Below, in pieces: positions 9,369-16,980 of a DNA stretch of 64,000 bases. This DNA is from Myxococcales bacterium. Lineage in GTDB: Bacteria > Myxococcota_A > Polyangia > Nannocystales > Nannocystaceae. The DNA lies in contig JACKDV010000008.1 in NCBI GenBank assembly GCA_020633315.1, forward strand, positions 186,001 through 250,000, read 5' to 3'. Below the pieces are notes generated by a model. It had not been told where the DNA came from. It searched no databases and saw only the letters and a list, made by a program, of their open reading frames with translations. Both the position numbers and the translations under genes were made by a program. The first letter of the stretch is position 1, and each line of letters starts with the position of its first letter.

Positions 9369-10309
9369 GGGAGCATCCTCGACATGCCCGGCAGGCCCGA
9401 GGGCAGCGTGGCGAGCGGGGGCGGCAGGCCCAGCTCGGGGGACAGGCCGAGCCAGAGGTTGAGGTTGTGCACCGCCTGCGAGGCGGCGCCGCGCATGAGA
9501 TTGTCGATGGTGGAGAAGATGGGCAACAGCCCGCTGCGCTCCTGGGGCCCCACCGCGAGCAGGGCCTGGTGCGTGCCCACCACGTGACGCAGGCCCAGGC
9601 TTGGCCCGGGCTCGGGGAGCACGCTCACCCAGGGGTGCATCTCGTAGGCCGCCCGCAGCCCGTCGAGCACGTGCGCCGCCGAGGCGCGCGGTCGCACGAA
9701 CGCGGTCACCAGCATGCCGCGGGTCACCGGCAGCAGCTGGGTCACGAAGCTCACCGGTGCGCCCAGGTAGCGCTCGATCTCCGGTGTGTGCCGGTGCTGC
9801 CCCACCTTGTAGGGGAACATGTTGCCGGCCAGCTCGCAGAAGTGCAGGTCGGCGCGCAGGCCCTTGCCCGCGCCCGAGGCTCCGCTCGCCCCCACGATCG
9901 CGATCCCGTCGTCGGCCACCAGCCGCGCCTTCAGCAGCGGTCGCAGGGCGAGCAGCGCCGCGGTGGGGTAGCAGCCCGGGTTGGCGACCAGCGGGGTGTT
10001 GGGCGTGGGCGGGCCCTCGAGCTCGGGCAGCCCGTAGCACACGCCCTCGTCGAGCCGGTGGGCGTCGGAGAGATCGAGCACGCGGTGCCCTCGTCGCAGC
10101 AAGATCTCCGCCCAGCGTCGCGCCGCGTCCGAGGGAGTGGCCAGCGCCACCACGTCACAGGCCGCACACTGCACCAGGGCGGCGTCGTCGGGCTCGCGCG
10201 CGTCGATCACCCGTGGCTCGATGCATGGATGATGCATCATGAGCGCATGGAGGACCTGCCCTGCGTACCCGCTGGCCCCCACGATGGCCAGGCTGAGATC
10301 TCGGTTCAT
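9365..10309 (-). CDS. argC: N-acetyl-gamma-glutamyl-phosphate reductase ArgC
   Basis: 314 residues from ATG 10309. It catalyses the NADPH-dependent reduction of N-acetylglutamyl phosphate in arginine synthesis. The nucleotide-binding motif GASGYAG is at 11-17, and the catalytic Cys113 lies in NPGCYPTA. The conserved downstream HRHTPEIE substrate-site segment is also present. The start was chosen because a longer frame (from 10405) would run through the putative operator, and because GASGYAG normally lies about 10 residues from the N-terminus. The stop overlaps the argJ start by 4 bp. A promoter-like pair ends only 7 nt before the ATG, suggesting a leaderless transcript. No argB is visible next to it. 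Confidence 0.93.
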   Translation of the reverse strand: MNRDLSLAIVGASGYAGQVLHALMMHHPCIEPRVIDAREPDDAALVQCAACDVVALATPSDAARRWAEILLRRGHRVLDLSDAHRLDEGVCYGLPELEGPPTPNTPLVANPGCYPTAALLALRPLLKARLVADDGIAIVGASGASGAGKGLRADLHFCELAGNMFPYKVGQHRHTPEIERYLGAPVSFVTQLLPVTRGMLVTAFVRPRASAAHVLDGLRAAYEMHPWVSVLPEPGPSLGLRHVVGTHQALLAVGPQERSGLLPIFSTIDNLMRGAASQAVHNLNLWLGLSPELGLPPPLATLPSGLPGMSRMLP

Positions 10310-10316
10310 GGCCGCA

Positions 10317-10346
10317 TCGATAGCCCAAGTCCGATCCGGGGCGCAA
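10317..10346 (-). promoter_or_regulatory. Promoter candidate for argCJR, apparently leaderless
   Basis: On the minus strand TTGCGC (10346-10341) and TATCGA (10322-10317) are 18 nt apart, and the argC ATG at 10309 begins 7 nt after the -10. Transcription would begin at or next to the start codon. Confidence 0.45.
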
Positions 10347-10379
10347 GTCGGGGCCCGAGCCGGGTCCATGGGAGGAACC

Positions 10380-10404
10380 TGCATTTCTATGCATTTTGAA
10401 TGCA
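10380..10404. promoter_or_regulatory. Putative ArgR operator (ARG-box-like)
   Basis: TGCATTTTGAATGCA at 10390-10404 is a perfect 6-3-6 inverted repeat, and a third half-site TGCATT lies at 10380-10385. The AT-rich palindrome stands out in a roughly 70% G+C background and resembles ARG boxes built on TGAAT/ATTCA or TGCAT half-sites. It lies 71-95 bp upstream of argC, and argR is the last gene of that operon. Confidence 0.55.
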
Positions 10405-10440
10405 AGGCTACGATCGGCGCTCCCGGGCTTGGAATCGGTC

Positions 10441-10469
10441 TTGACAGCCTCCGGGCTCGAGGGCAGAGT
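10441..10469 (+). promoter_or_regulatory. Promoter candidate for tRNA-Gly
   Basis: A perfect TTGACA (10441-10446) is followed after 17 nt by CAGAGT (10464-10469). The mature tRNA begins at 10485, so the predicted transcription start lies a few bases upstream of it. Confidence 0.5.
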
Positions 10470-10484
10470 TCCGGGCCCCAACGC

Positions 10485-10560
10485 GCGGGAGTAGCTCAGT
10501 TGGTAGAGCGCAACCTTGCCAAGGTTGAAGTCGCGAGTTCGAGTCTCGTCTCCCGCTCCA
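10485..10560 (+). tRNA. tRNA-Gly(GCC)
   Basis: A 76-nt cloverleaf. The acceptor stem GCGGGAG pairs with CTCCCGC, and the D arm includes AGCTCAGTTGGTAGAGC. The anticodon stem CAACC/GGTTG encloses a loop with GCC at 10518-10520. The T arm has GTTCGAGTC, and CCA is encoded in the gene. Glycine GGC is a heavily used codon in this G+C-rich sequence. The next coding frame begins within about 10-70 nt. Confidence 0.97.
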
Positions 10561-10571
10561 AGAAACCACCG

Positions 10572-12038
10572 ATTCGCCCCGTACGGCTTGCCGGCGGGGC
10601 GTCGTCGCGTCTGGCTCTCGTTGCATCCGCCTTGGCGCTGGCGCTCGCGCTCGCGGCCGACGCTGGCTGCAAGACCGAGACCGAGGGCGAGGTCGCGACC
10701 GCTGCCCCGGTGCGGCTGGGCGGCGATCGCTTCCGCGTCGATCTCTTCGACGACGACCACGCGCTCGGCGGCGACCAGCCGCTGGTGACGGTGGTGGTGT
10801 TCAGCGACTACTCGTGCCCGCCCTGCGGCCGCACCTGGAAGGTGATGGACAACCTGGTCGAGGACTACGGTCCCGATCTGCGGGTGGTGTTCCGGGCCTT
10901 CACCGTGCAGTCGCTGCCCCGCAGCGAGCGGGCCGCCGAGGCGGCCGAGGCCGCGGGGGCGCAGGGCAAGTTCTGGGAGATGCACCGCCGTCTGTTCGAG
11001 CAGGGCGGGGACTACGATCGGCCCACGCTGCGCGCCCTCGCCGAGGCGATGGGCCTCGACGTCGCGCGCTTCCTCGACGACCTCGACACGGGCGCCCACG
11101 CGGGCGCTCGCATGCGGCACCGTCGGCAGGCCAAGGGCCTGGGCGTGACCGGCCTGCCCGCGGCCTTCGTCAACGGCAAGTACCTCGCGGGCTACGCCGA
11201 CGAGGCCACCTGGCACGGGATCCTCGACGGCGAGATCGCCATGGCCCGCGAGCTGATGCGGCAGGGCACGCCGCGCGCCCAGCTCTACGCCACACTCATG
11301 CGCGACGCCTCCACCCGCCCCGTGGGCGCGGCCCCGGGCGAGCAGGAGCTGCGTCGCACCCTCGAGGAGCAGGCGGCCTCTCCGGTGGACGTCAAGGCGC
11401 TGCGCCCCCCCGACGCCAGCCAGCGCTATGCGGTGCGCGTGGGCGAGGCCCCGGCCACCGGCGCGGCCGATGCCCCGGTCGAGGTGGTGATGTTCTTCGA
11501 CTTCGAGTGCCCCTACTGCCGACGCGCGTGGGAGCAGGAGGTGGGCGTGCTGGTGCGCAGCCAGCCCGACGGCGTGCGCCTGGGCGTCCGTCAGCTCCCG
11601 CTCGAGATCCACCCCAGCGCGCGCGGGGCCGCCCTCGCGGCGCTCGCCGCCGGACGGCAGGGGCGCTTCTGGGCGATGTTCGATCGCCTGGTGGCCCACG
11701 ACGCCAAGACCTCGCTGGGCCGCAGCGACTTCGAGGCCTACGCCGAGCAGATCGGCCTCGACCCCGCCCAGTTCCTGCGCGACCTCGACGACCCCGCCCT
11801 CGCCCAGCAGGTGGAGGCCGACACCGCGCTCGCCGATCGCCTGGGGATCGGCGGCACGCCCGGCTTCTTCGTCAACGGTCGCTACCTCAGCGGCTTCTCC
11901 CCGGGCTCGCTCACCGCCATGGTGGAGGAGGAGCAGGCCGCGGCCCAGGCCCTGGTCGACGCCGGCACCCCTCGCGCCGAGGTCGTCGACGCCCTGATGA
12001 AGGACGCAGTCCCCGAGTCGGAGTTCCCCAACCGATGA
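10572..12038 (+). CDS. Exported double-domain DsbA-like thiol oxidoreductase (start uncertain)
   Basis: About 488 residues containing two DsbA/thioredoxin-4 domains in tandem. The first has CPPC (about 82-85) and a GLPAAFVNGKYL cis-Pro segment. The second has CPYC (about 313-316) and GTPGFFVNGRYL. Both active sites look intact, so it probably forms or reshuffles disulfides in exported proteins. The start is a problem: no in-frame ATG or GTG occurs between the tRNA and the hydrophobic leader. The choices are ATT 10572 (a normal basic signal peptide), CTG 10611 or TTG 10632, the last two giving leaders without positive charge. ATT was used here for that reason only. A Cys after the leader (DAGC) could be a poor lipobox. 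The next gene overlaps by 4 bp (ATGA). Confidence 0.75.
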   Translation: MRPVRLAGGASSRLALVASALALALALAADAGCKTETEGEVATAAPVRLGGDRFRVDLFDDDHALGGDQPLVTVVVFSDYSCPPCGRTWKVMDNLVEDYGPDLRVVFRAFTVQSLPRSERAAEAAEAAGAQGKFWEMHRRLFEQGGDYDRPTLRALAEAMGLDVARFLDDLDTGAHAGARMRHRRQAKGLGVTGLPAAFVNGKYLAGYADEATWHGILDGEIAMARELMRQGTPRAQLYATLMRDASTRPVGAAPGEQELRRTLEEQAASPVDVKALRPPDASQRYAVRVGEAPATGAADAPVEVVMFFDFECPYCRRAWEQEVGVLVRSQPDGVRLGVRQLPLEIHPSARGAALAALAAGRQGRFWAMFDRLVAHDAKTSLGRSDFEAYAEQIGLDPAQFLRDLDDPALAQQVEADTALADRLGIGGTPGFFVNGRYLSGFSPGSLTAMVEEEQAAAQALVDAGTPRAEVVDALMKDAVPESEFPNR

Positions 12039-12814
12039 GCCCCTCCCTTCGTGCCTCCCGTGGCCTGGCCCTCGCCATGGCGCTGCTGCTCGGCTCCGCC
12101 TGTCGCGGCGAGGGCTCGTCGTCGTCCGCCGCCGATCCCCAGCTCCCCCCGCTGCCCGGGGTGGAGGACGTGGACGGCTCGCTCACCCGGATGATCTCCC
12201 ACGAGCGCTGGCCCGCGATCTACTCCGCCGACGCGCCGAGCAAGGGCGCCGCGCAGCCGCTGGTGACCATCGTGGAGTACTCCGACTTCGAGTGCCCGTT
12301 CTGCGGCGGCTTCGCGACCACCCTCGACGAGCTGGTCACCGCCTACCCCGACGACGTGCGGGTGGTGTTCCAGCAGTTCCCCCTGTCGATGCACCCGGGG
12401 GCCGAGCCCGCCGCGCGGGCCTCGATCGCGGCCCAGGCCCAGGGGCGCTTCTGGGCGATGCACGACCGGCTGTTCCGCGACCGCCAGGCGGGGCCCGAGG
12501 GCCTGGTGGAGCTCGCCGACGAGCTCGGCCTCGACGAGGCCCGCTTCCGGGCCGACCTCGACTCGCAGGCCACGGCCCAGCGCGTGCGCGACGAGCAGGA
12601 AGGGGGCCGCACGCTCGGCGTGCGCTCCACCCCCAACTTCTTCATCAACGGCCGGCGCGTCGAGGGGGCGCTGCCGCCGGAGCGCCTCGGCGCGCTCGTC
12701 GATCTCGAGCGCAAGGCCGCCCAGCAGCTCATCGATGCCGGCTCCAAGCGCGAGGAGGTCTACGCTCGCTACATGCGGGCCGCGCTCGACCAGCACGGCG
12801 GCAAGGCCCGCTAG
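12035..12814 (+). CDS. DsbA-like lipoprotein, single thioredoxin domain
   Basis: 259 residues. The ATG overlaps the stop of the preceding gene. A lipoprotein signal ends at Cys23 (LLLGSAC), so the protein is probably anchored to a membrane outside the cytoplasm. One DsbA-like domain follows, with CPFC at 87-90, a VRVVFQQFPLSMHP strand and a STPNFFINGRRV cis-Pro loop near 206-215. It is closely similar in layout to both halves of the 10572 and 12916 proteins, which suggests the group arose by duplication. It would act on thiols of exported proteins. Oxidase and isomerase roles cannot be told apart from sequence. Confidence 0.85.
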   Translation: MSPSLRASRGLALAMALLLGSACRGEGSSSSAADPQLPPLPGVEDVDGSLTRMISHERWPAIYSADAPSKGAAQPLVTIVEYSDFECPFCGGFATTLDELVTAYPDDVRVVFQQFPLSMHPGAEPAARASIAAQAQGRFWAMHDRLFRDRQAGPEGLVELADELGLDEARFRADLDSQATAQRVRDEQEGGRTLGVRSTPNFFINGRRVEGALPPERLGALVDLERKAAQQLIDAGSKREEVYARYMRAALDQHGGKAR

Positions 12815-12832
12815 CGGGCCCCCGAAAGCCCG
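12805..12832 (+). terminator. Overlapping hairpins at end of 12035 gene
   Basis: GGCCCGCTAGCGGGCC (12805-12820) is a perfect 16-bp palindrome spanning the stop codon. A second pairing, CGGGC 12815-12819 with GCCCG 12828-12832, follows and ends in GTT. Both could fold in RNA, and a partial terminator is plausible. Confidence 0.35.
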
Positions 12833-12915
12833 TTGCCGGCGCGGCGGGAGCTCGCGGCGGCGCGGGTGCGGCGTTGGACCCGTCCTGCTAAGCTCCCGCG
12901 ACCACGGAATCGAGC

Positions 12916-14358
12916 ATGGCGGATCGCGACGAAGACCAGCGCGAGGCGGCGCAGGACGAGGAGCCCCGCGCCGAGGAGGGCAGCCCGGCCGAGGTCGCGG
13001 CGTCGAAGGCCCCGGGCGACAAGCGCTTCGGCAACGTGCTGGGGATCGTGGGCTTCCTGCTGGCGCTCGCGGGCGGCTTCTACATCGGCCAGCGCGTGCG
13101 CAGCCCGGACGTGGACTGGCAGGGCTACGACGACTACGGCCGCTACCGCGTGCAGCTGCGGGGCGACGAGCCGCAGCTCGGGCCCGACGACGCGCTGGTC
13201 ACCATCATCGAGTTCAGCGACTACCAGTGCCCCTACTGCCAGAAGGCCAACGGCCCGCTGCTCGAGGCGGTGCAGGACGAGGACGACGTCCGGCTGATCT
13301 TCAAGCACCACCCGCTGCCCATGCACGCGCTGGCCATCCCCGCCGCGCGGGCGGCCTGGGCCGCGCATCAGCAGGGCAAGTTCTGGGAGATGCACGAGCA
13401 CCTGTTCTCGGTGGGCGGCAAGGTCGACGACATCGAGCAGGTGGCCGAGCGTATGGGCCTCGACGTGGCCCGCTTCGAGCAGGACATGCTCAGCGAGGCC
13501 GCCCGCGAGTCGCTCGAGTCCGACCGCTACGCCGCCTCGGTCTTGGGGATCGGCTCCACCCCCCACTTCGTGATCAACGGTCGGCACATCCGCGGCGCGC
13601 TCGATGGCTCCCACTGGGAGCGGGTGATCGAGCGCGAGCGCGAGGAGGCCGAGGCGCTGCTCGAGCAGGGCGTCGCCCGCAGCGGCCTCTACGAGCACCT
13701 CATGGCCAGCGCCAAGGCGCAGCGGGCCAAGCCCTCGGCCAGCGGCCCCGACGCGAGCAAGCGCCACCTGGTGCCCGCGGGCGACGACCGCCCCAGCCTC
13801 GGCCCCGCCGACGCGCTGGTCACCGTGGTGGAGTTCAGCGACTTCCAGTGCCCCTACTGCTCCAAGCTGGCGCCCACCATCCACGCGCTGCCGGGGCGGC
13901 ACGAGGATCTGCGGGTGGTGTTCCGCCAGCTCCCGCTGCCCAACCATGCCCACGCGCGCCAGGCTGCGATCGCGGCGCTGGCCGCCCATCGCCAGGGCAA
14001 GTTCTGGGAGCTGCACGACGCCATGTTCGCGGCCAAGGGCGCGCTCGAGGACGACGACATCCTGCGCATGGCCGAGGAGGTCGGGATCGACATCCAGCAG
14101 CTCAGCCTCGACCTCGAGGATCCGGCGCTGGCCCAGATGGTCGACGACGACATCGCCCTGGCCAACGAGCTGAAGATCTCGGGCACACCGGCGTCGTTCG
14201 TCAACGGGCGATTCATCAGCGGGGCCCAGCCCCAGGAGCGCTTCGACACCCTGGTGGAGCAGGAGCGGGACATCGCCCAGAAGGCCGTGGCGGCCGGGGC
14301 TCCGCGGGGCGAGGGACTGCTGCCGGCGCTGATCGAGCGCGAGGCCGAGGGAGCATGA
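12916..14358 (+). CDS. Membrane-anchored double-domain DsbA-like protein
   Basis: 480 residues. A charged 38-residue cytoplasmic start is followed by one membrane helix (39-58) and two periplasmic DsbA-like domains with CPYC at 105-108 and about 312-315. Each domain keeps its cis-Pro loop (STPHFVINGRHI and GTPASFVNGRFI). The two halves are similar to each other and to the two upstream genes. TAAGCT lies 21 nt before the ATG and may be a -10 element, since a 101-bp gap separates this gene from the previous one. The next gene starts 4 bp after its stop, so the two are probably translated from one message. Confidence 0.85.
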   Translation: MADRDEDQREAAQDEEPRAEEGSPAEVAASKAPGDKRFGNVLGIVGFLLALAGGFYIGQRVRSPDVDWQGYDDYGRYRVQLRGDEPQLGPDDALVTIIEFSDYQCPYCQKANGPLLEAVQDEDDVRLIFKHHPLPMHALAIPAARAAWAAHQQGKFWEMHEHLFSVGGKVDDIEQVAERMGLDVARFEQDMLSEAARESLESDRYAASVLGIGSTPHFVINGRHIRGALDGSHWERVIEREREEAEALLEQGVARSGLYEHLMASAKAQRAKPSASGPDASKRHLVPAGDDRPSLGPADALVTVVEFSDFQCPYCSKLAPTIHALPGRHEDLRVVFRQLPLPNHAHARQAAIAALAAHRQGKFWELHDAMFAAKGALEDDDILRMAEEVGIDIQQLSLDLEDPALAQMVDDDIALANELKISGTPASFVNGRFISGAQPQERFDTLVEQERDIAQKAVAAGAPRGEGLLPALIEREAEGA

Positions 14359-14362
14359 GGCG

Positions 14363-15280
14363 ATGAGCGACGAGCCCAAGTCCGAGACCCGGGTCGCCGA
14401 CGCGCAGCCCAAGCCCCGCCCGCGTCGCATCGACCTGCTGGGGCAGGTGGCCTTCGCGATCTACGTGGTGATCGGCGGCGTGTTCGTGTTCGGCTTCGGC
14501 CGCTCGCTGGGCTCCGCGGTGCAGACCCAGAACGACACGCCCTGCCGCTCGCTGGCCCCTCGTCACGCGCGGGTGCGGGGCAAGGTGCTCGACGAGAGCG
14601 GCCAGCCGGTGCCCGGGGCCGAGGTGGTCCCCATGGAGAGCGGCCGCGCCAGCGTGGCCACCCGCACCGAGCGCGACGGATCCTTCACCGTGTTCCTGCC
14701 CAAGCGCTCGCAGCGGCTGGTCGCGCGGGCCCCCGGTCGCACCACGATGGAGACCGTGCTCCAGCTCGCCCCCGCCGAGGCGCTCGAGGTGGAGTTCCGC
14801 CTGGCCAAGGAGGGCTCGCCCAGCAGCTTCAGCGAGCTGTCGCGCGCGGTGTTCGAGGCCCCCGACTTCGTGGCCAAGGATCTGCAGGGCAACGAGGTGC
14901 GGCTCTCCGACTTCCGCGGCAAGCTGGTGGTGCTCAACTTCTGGGCCACCTGGTGCGAGCCCTGCATCACCGAGTGGCCCCAGCTCGCGCAGCTCGGCGA
15001 GCGCCTCGCCGACCGGGACGACGTGGTGGTGCTCGCGGTGAGCGTGGAGGAGGACCCCGCCGCCATCGCGCCCTTCCTGGAGCGCATGTCGCTGGCCGAC
15101 GCACGGGTGACCGTGCTGTGGGATCCCACCGCCTCGGTCAACAAACAGTACGGCAGCGAGAAGATCCCCGACACCTACTTCGTGGACCCGCAGGGGCTGG
15201 TGAGCGAGATCTTCGTCAACGTGCGGGAGTGGGGCTCGCCCGACGCCTACCACTGCGTCGAGTCGTCGGCGGGTCGCTGA
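14363..15280 (+). CDS. TlpA/ResA-like membrane thioredoxin with carboxypeptidase-regulatory-like domain
   Basis: 305 residues. One membrane helix at about 26-46 anchors the protein. Residues 65-148 resemble the beta-sandwich carboxypeptidase regulatory-like domain (GKVLDESGQPVPGAEVVPME). Residues 163-300 form a TlpA/AhpC-type thioredoxin with VLNFWATWCEPC (catalytic pair Cys198 and Cys201) and KIPDTYFVDPQG cis-Pro loop. TlpA, ResA and CcmG proteins reduce thiols of apocytochrome c or of the oxidase CuA site. No dedicated ccmG is seen in the ccm operon, so this is a candidate for that task, which is inference. It closes the thioredoxin cluster. Confidence 0.87.
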   Translation: MSDEPKSETRVADAQPKPRPRRIDLLGQVAFAIYVVIGGVFVFGFGRSLGSAVQTQNDTPCRSLAPRHARVRGKVLDESGQPVPGAEVVPMESGRASVATRTERDGSFTVFLPKRSQRLVARAPGRTTMETVLQLAPAEALEVEFRLAKEGSPSSFSELSRAVFEAPDFVAKDLQGNEVRLSDFRGKLVVLNFWATWCEPCITEWPQLAQLGERLADRDDVVVLAVSVEEDPAAIAPFLERMSLADARVTVLWDPTASVNKQYGSEKIPDTYFVDPQGLVSEIFVNVREWGSPDAYHCVESSAGR

Positions 15281-15409
15281 GCGGTCCCGAGCCCGTCCCC
15301 TCTTCGAGCGGATCTTCCGATCGTGGCTCGAGCTCCGCATGCGAGGGGGTCGTGGCGAATCTCCCGCCGCTCAGACCGCCCCCGGGGGCTCGTGCGTACG
15401 GACCGGGCC

Positions 15410-16339
15410 ATGGGCAAGCGACGCGGAATCTCGTTGGCGATCCTCCTCGGTCTGGCCTCGATCTCCGGGCTGGGCCTGGCCGAGCCCGAGGCCCGGGCCC
15501 ACGAGGGCCGCTCCTGGCAGCGCCCGGTGACCCTGCCGGCGGTCTCGGTGACCCTGGTCGCCGGCCACGGCCACGCGCTGTCCACCATCCACCACCGTGG
15601 CTCCGACTTCGTGGTGGGCGAGCGAGGCGAGCGCTACGAGATCCAGCTCCACAACAACAGCGCATCGCGCATGGAGGTGGTGGTCACGGTCGACGGGCTC
15701 GACGTGGTCTCGGGGCGGGCCGGTGACTTCACCCGGCAGCGCGGCTACGTGCTCGAGCCCTTCGGCACCGTGACGATCGATGGCTTCCGCACCTCGCTGA
15801 GCACGGTGGCCGCGTTCCGCTTCTCGGGGGTGGGCGACAGCTTTGCGGCCCAGGTGGGCGCGCCGCACAACGCCGGGGTGATCGGCGTGGCTGCATTCAA
15901 GGAGCGCGCGCCCGCGGTGGCTCGCTCGGCCCACGGGGGCTCGAGCCACTCGGGTCACGCGAGCCGCGAGGCCAAGGCCAAGAAGGATGCCGCGCCCCGG
16001 GCCCCCGGGCGCTCCTCGGCGGCTCCCTCCTCCCGCACCGCGCCCTCGACCGAGAGCTGGGACGGGGGCGGTGGCTCGCAGCAGCTCGGCACCGAGTTCG
16101 GCGAGGAGCGGACGAGCGCGGTACGAGAGGTCTCGTTCGTGCGCGCCAACGCCCGGCATCCCGACTTCCGCACCACCATCCAGTACGACTCGGCCCGCGG
16201 CCTCGCGGCGCGGGGCGTGCCGGTGGAGCCCGAGCCGGTGATCGTCGAGCCGCTGCCCGCCGACGCGTGGCCGGGGGCTCGCGATCGGGAGCGCTTCGCC
16301 CAGCCTCCTCCGGGCTGGCGCCGGCACGCTCGTCGCTGA
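15410..16339 (+). CDS. Secreted protein of unknown function
   Basis: 309 residues from ATG 15410, chosen because it gives a clear signal peptide (GKRRGISLAILLGLASISGL) and avoids a longer Arg-rich frame from 15323. Residues 65-165 form a conserved-looking beta-rich domain: RYEIQLHNNSASRMEVVVTV, then DGLDVVSG, GYVLEPFGTVTIDGFR and NAGVIGVAAF. This pattern is familiar from uncharacterised exported proteins in many proteobacteria. No catalytic residues stand out. The C-terminal third is a Ser/Ala/Pro/His-rich low-complexity region, with a terminal segment resembling the surface-exposed tails of such proteins. The first of three 36-bp repeats overlaps the last codons and the stop. Confidence 0.65.
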   Translation: MGKRRGISLAILLGLASISGLGLAEPEARAHEGRSWQRPVTLPAVSVTLVAGHGHALSTIHHRGSDFVVGERGERYEIQLHNNSASRMEVVVTVDGLDVVSGRAGDFTRQRGYVLEPFGTVTIDGFRTSLSTVAAFRFSGVGDSFAAQVGAPHNAGVIGVAAFKERAPAVARSAHGGSSHSGHASREAKAKKDAAPRAPGRSSAAPSSRTAPSTESWDGGGGSQQLGTEFGEERTSAVREVSFVRANARHPDFRTTIQYDSARGLAARGVPVEPEPVIVEPLPADAWPGARDRERFAQPPPGWRRHARR

Positions 16340-16442
16340 GCCGGCCCTCGGTCGCGCTGGCCTGCGCGTCACCGAGCCGGCCCACGCTCGCGTCGACCCG
16401 TTCGTCGCCGAGTCGGCCCACGCTTCTCGCTGGCCGTGACTC
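16335..16442. repeat. Three tandem imperfect 36-bp repeats
   Basis: Units at 16335-16370, 16371-16406 and 16407-16442 share the core GAGYCGGCCCNC at the same offset. The unit length is a multiple of three. The first unit contains the stop codon of the preceding gene. The array may be remains of coding sequence extended past an older stop. Confidence 0.7.
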
Positions 16443-16725
16443 GGGTCCCCATCGGCCGTGCGCGCGAGCGCGGCGGAGATCGGGAGGTCTCGGGAGCGTT
16501 CGTCCCCCGCAGGGATGGTTCGGCGCCACGGCGGGATCGCGGCACGTAAGCCGGCTTCGGGCTCCGGCGTTGCCCCGACGACAACCCGAGCCGAACCCGA
16601 GCCTCCGCCTCCGGGTCGGTCTCGCGTCCGCGTCGACGGCGAGGCACCACGCATTGCCGTGGTCCCGTACCCGCGTCGCGCTCGTGGACGAGACCGACCC
16701 GGAGCGCGGGGTCAGCCGAAGGCCC
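16443..16725. other. Intergenic, no supported gene
   Basis: All frames here are open or closed without a recognisable protein. The Arg/Pro-rich translations look like shadow reading frames of G+C-rich DNA. No clear promoter or hairpin was found. Together with the repeats it forms a 386-bp gene-free stretch. Confidence 0.5.
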
Positions 16726-16935
16726 GTGCCCTTGACTCGATCCTCGATCCCATCGTCGCGCCGCTGCCTGCCCCTGGCCGTGGGCCTGCTCGCCCCGCTG
16801 CTCGTCCCCGCCGTGGCCCACGCGGCCGGAGGCACCATCTCCGGGGTGGTGCGGCACTCCCAGACCAAGGAGCCGCTGGCCGACGCCCTGGTGATCGTGC
16901 AGTGCACCTGCCTGCCCAACTCGACCTGGGCCTAG
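16726..16935 (+). pseudogene. Truncated 5' end of a TonB-receptor-like gene
   Basis: From GTG 16726, 69 codons encode a signal peptide ending in VAHAA and then GTISGVVRHSQTKE followed by ALVIVQCTCL. This matches the N-terminus of the intact receptor at 49473 (GTISGVVTNQKTKE and ALVILQCSCL) at nearly every conserved position. Similarity ends after the Cys-x-Cys-Leu. Seven codons later there is a stop, where the receptor goes on for more than 1000 residues. No frame downstream resumes the homology, so this is a stump and not a frameshift. A 134-bp inverted-repeat element starts 45 bp past the stop and may mark the breakpoint. Confidence 0.7.
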
Positions 16936-16980
16936 CCTTCTAGCCCCGGTCGCCATCCCTCCCTCCTCCGCCCCAGCAAT

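Noticed and set aside
10229..10240. Perfect palindrome ATGATGCATCAT as a second ArgR site
   Set aside because: It lies inside argC and encodes Met-Met-His-His, so it can be explained by codons. It might still act as an extra half-site.
10239..10571. Upstream extension of the DsbA-like frame from an ATG at 10239
   Set aside because: It runs antisense through argC and across tRNA-Gly, and would bury the signal peptide.
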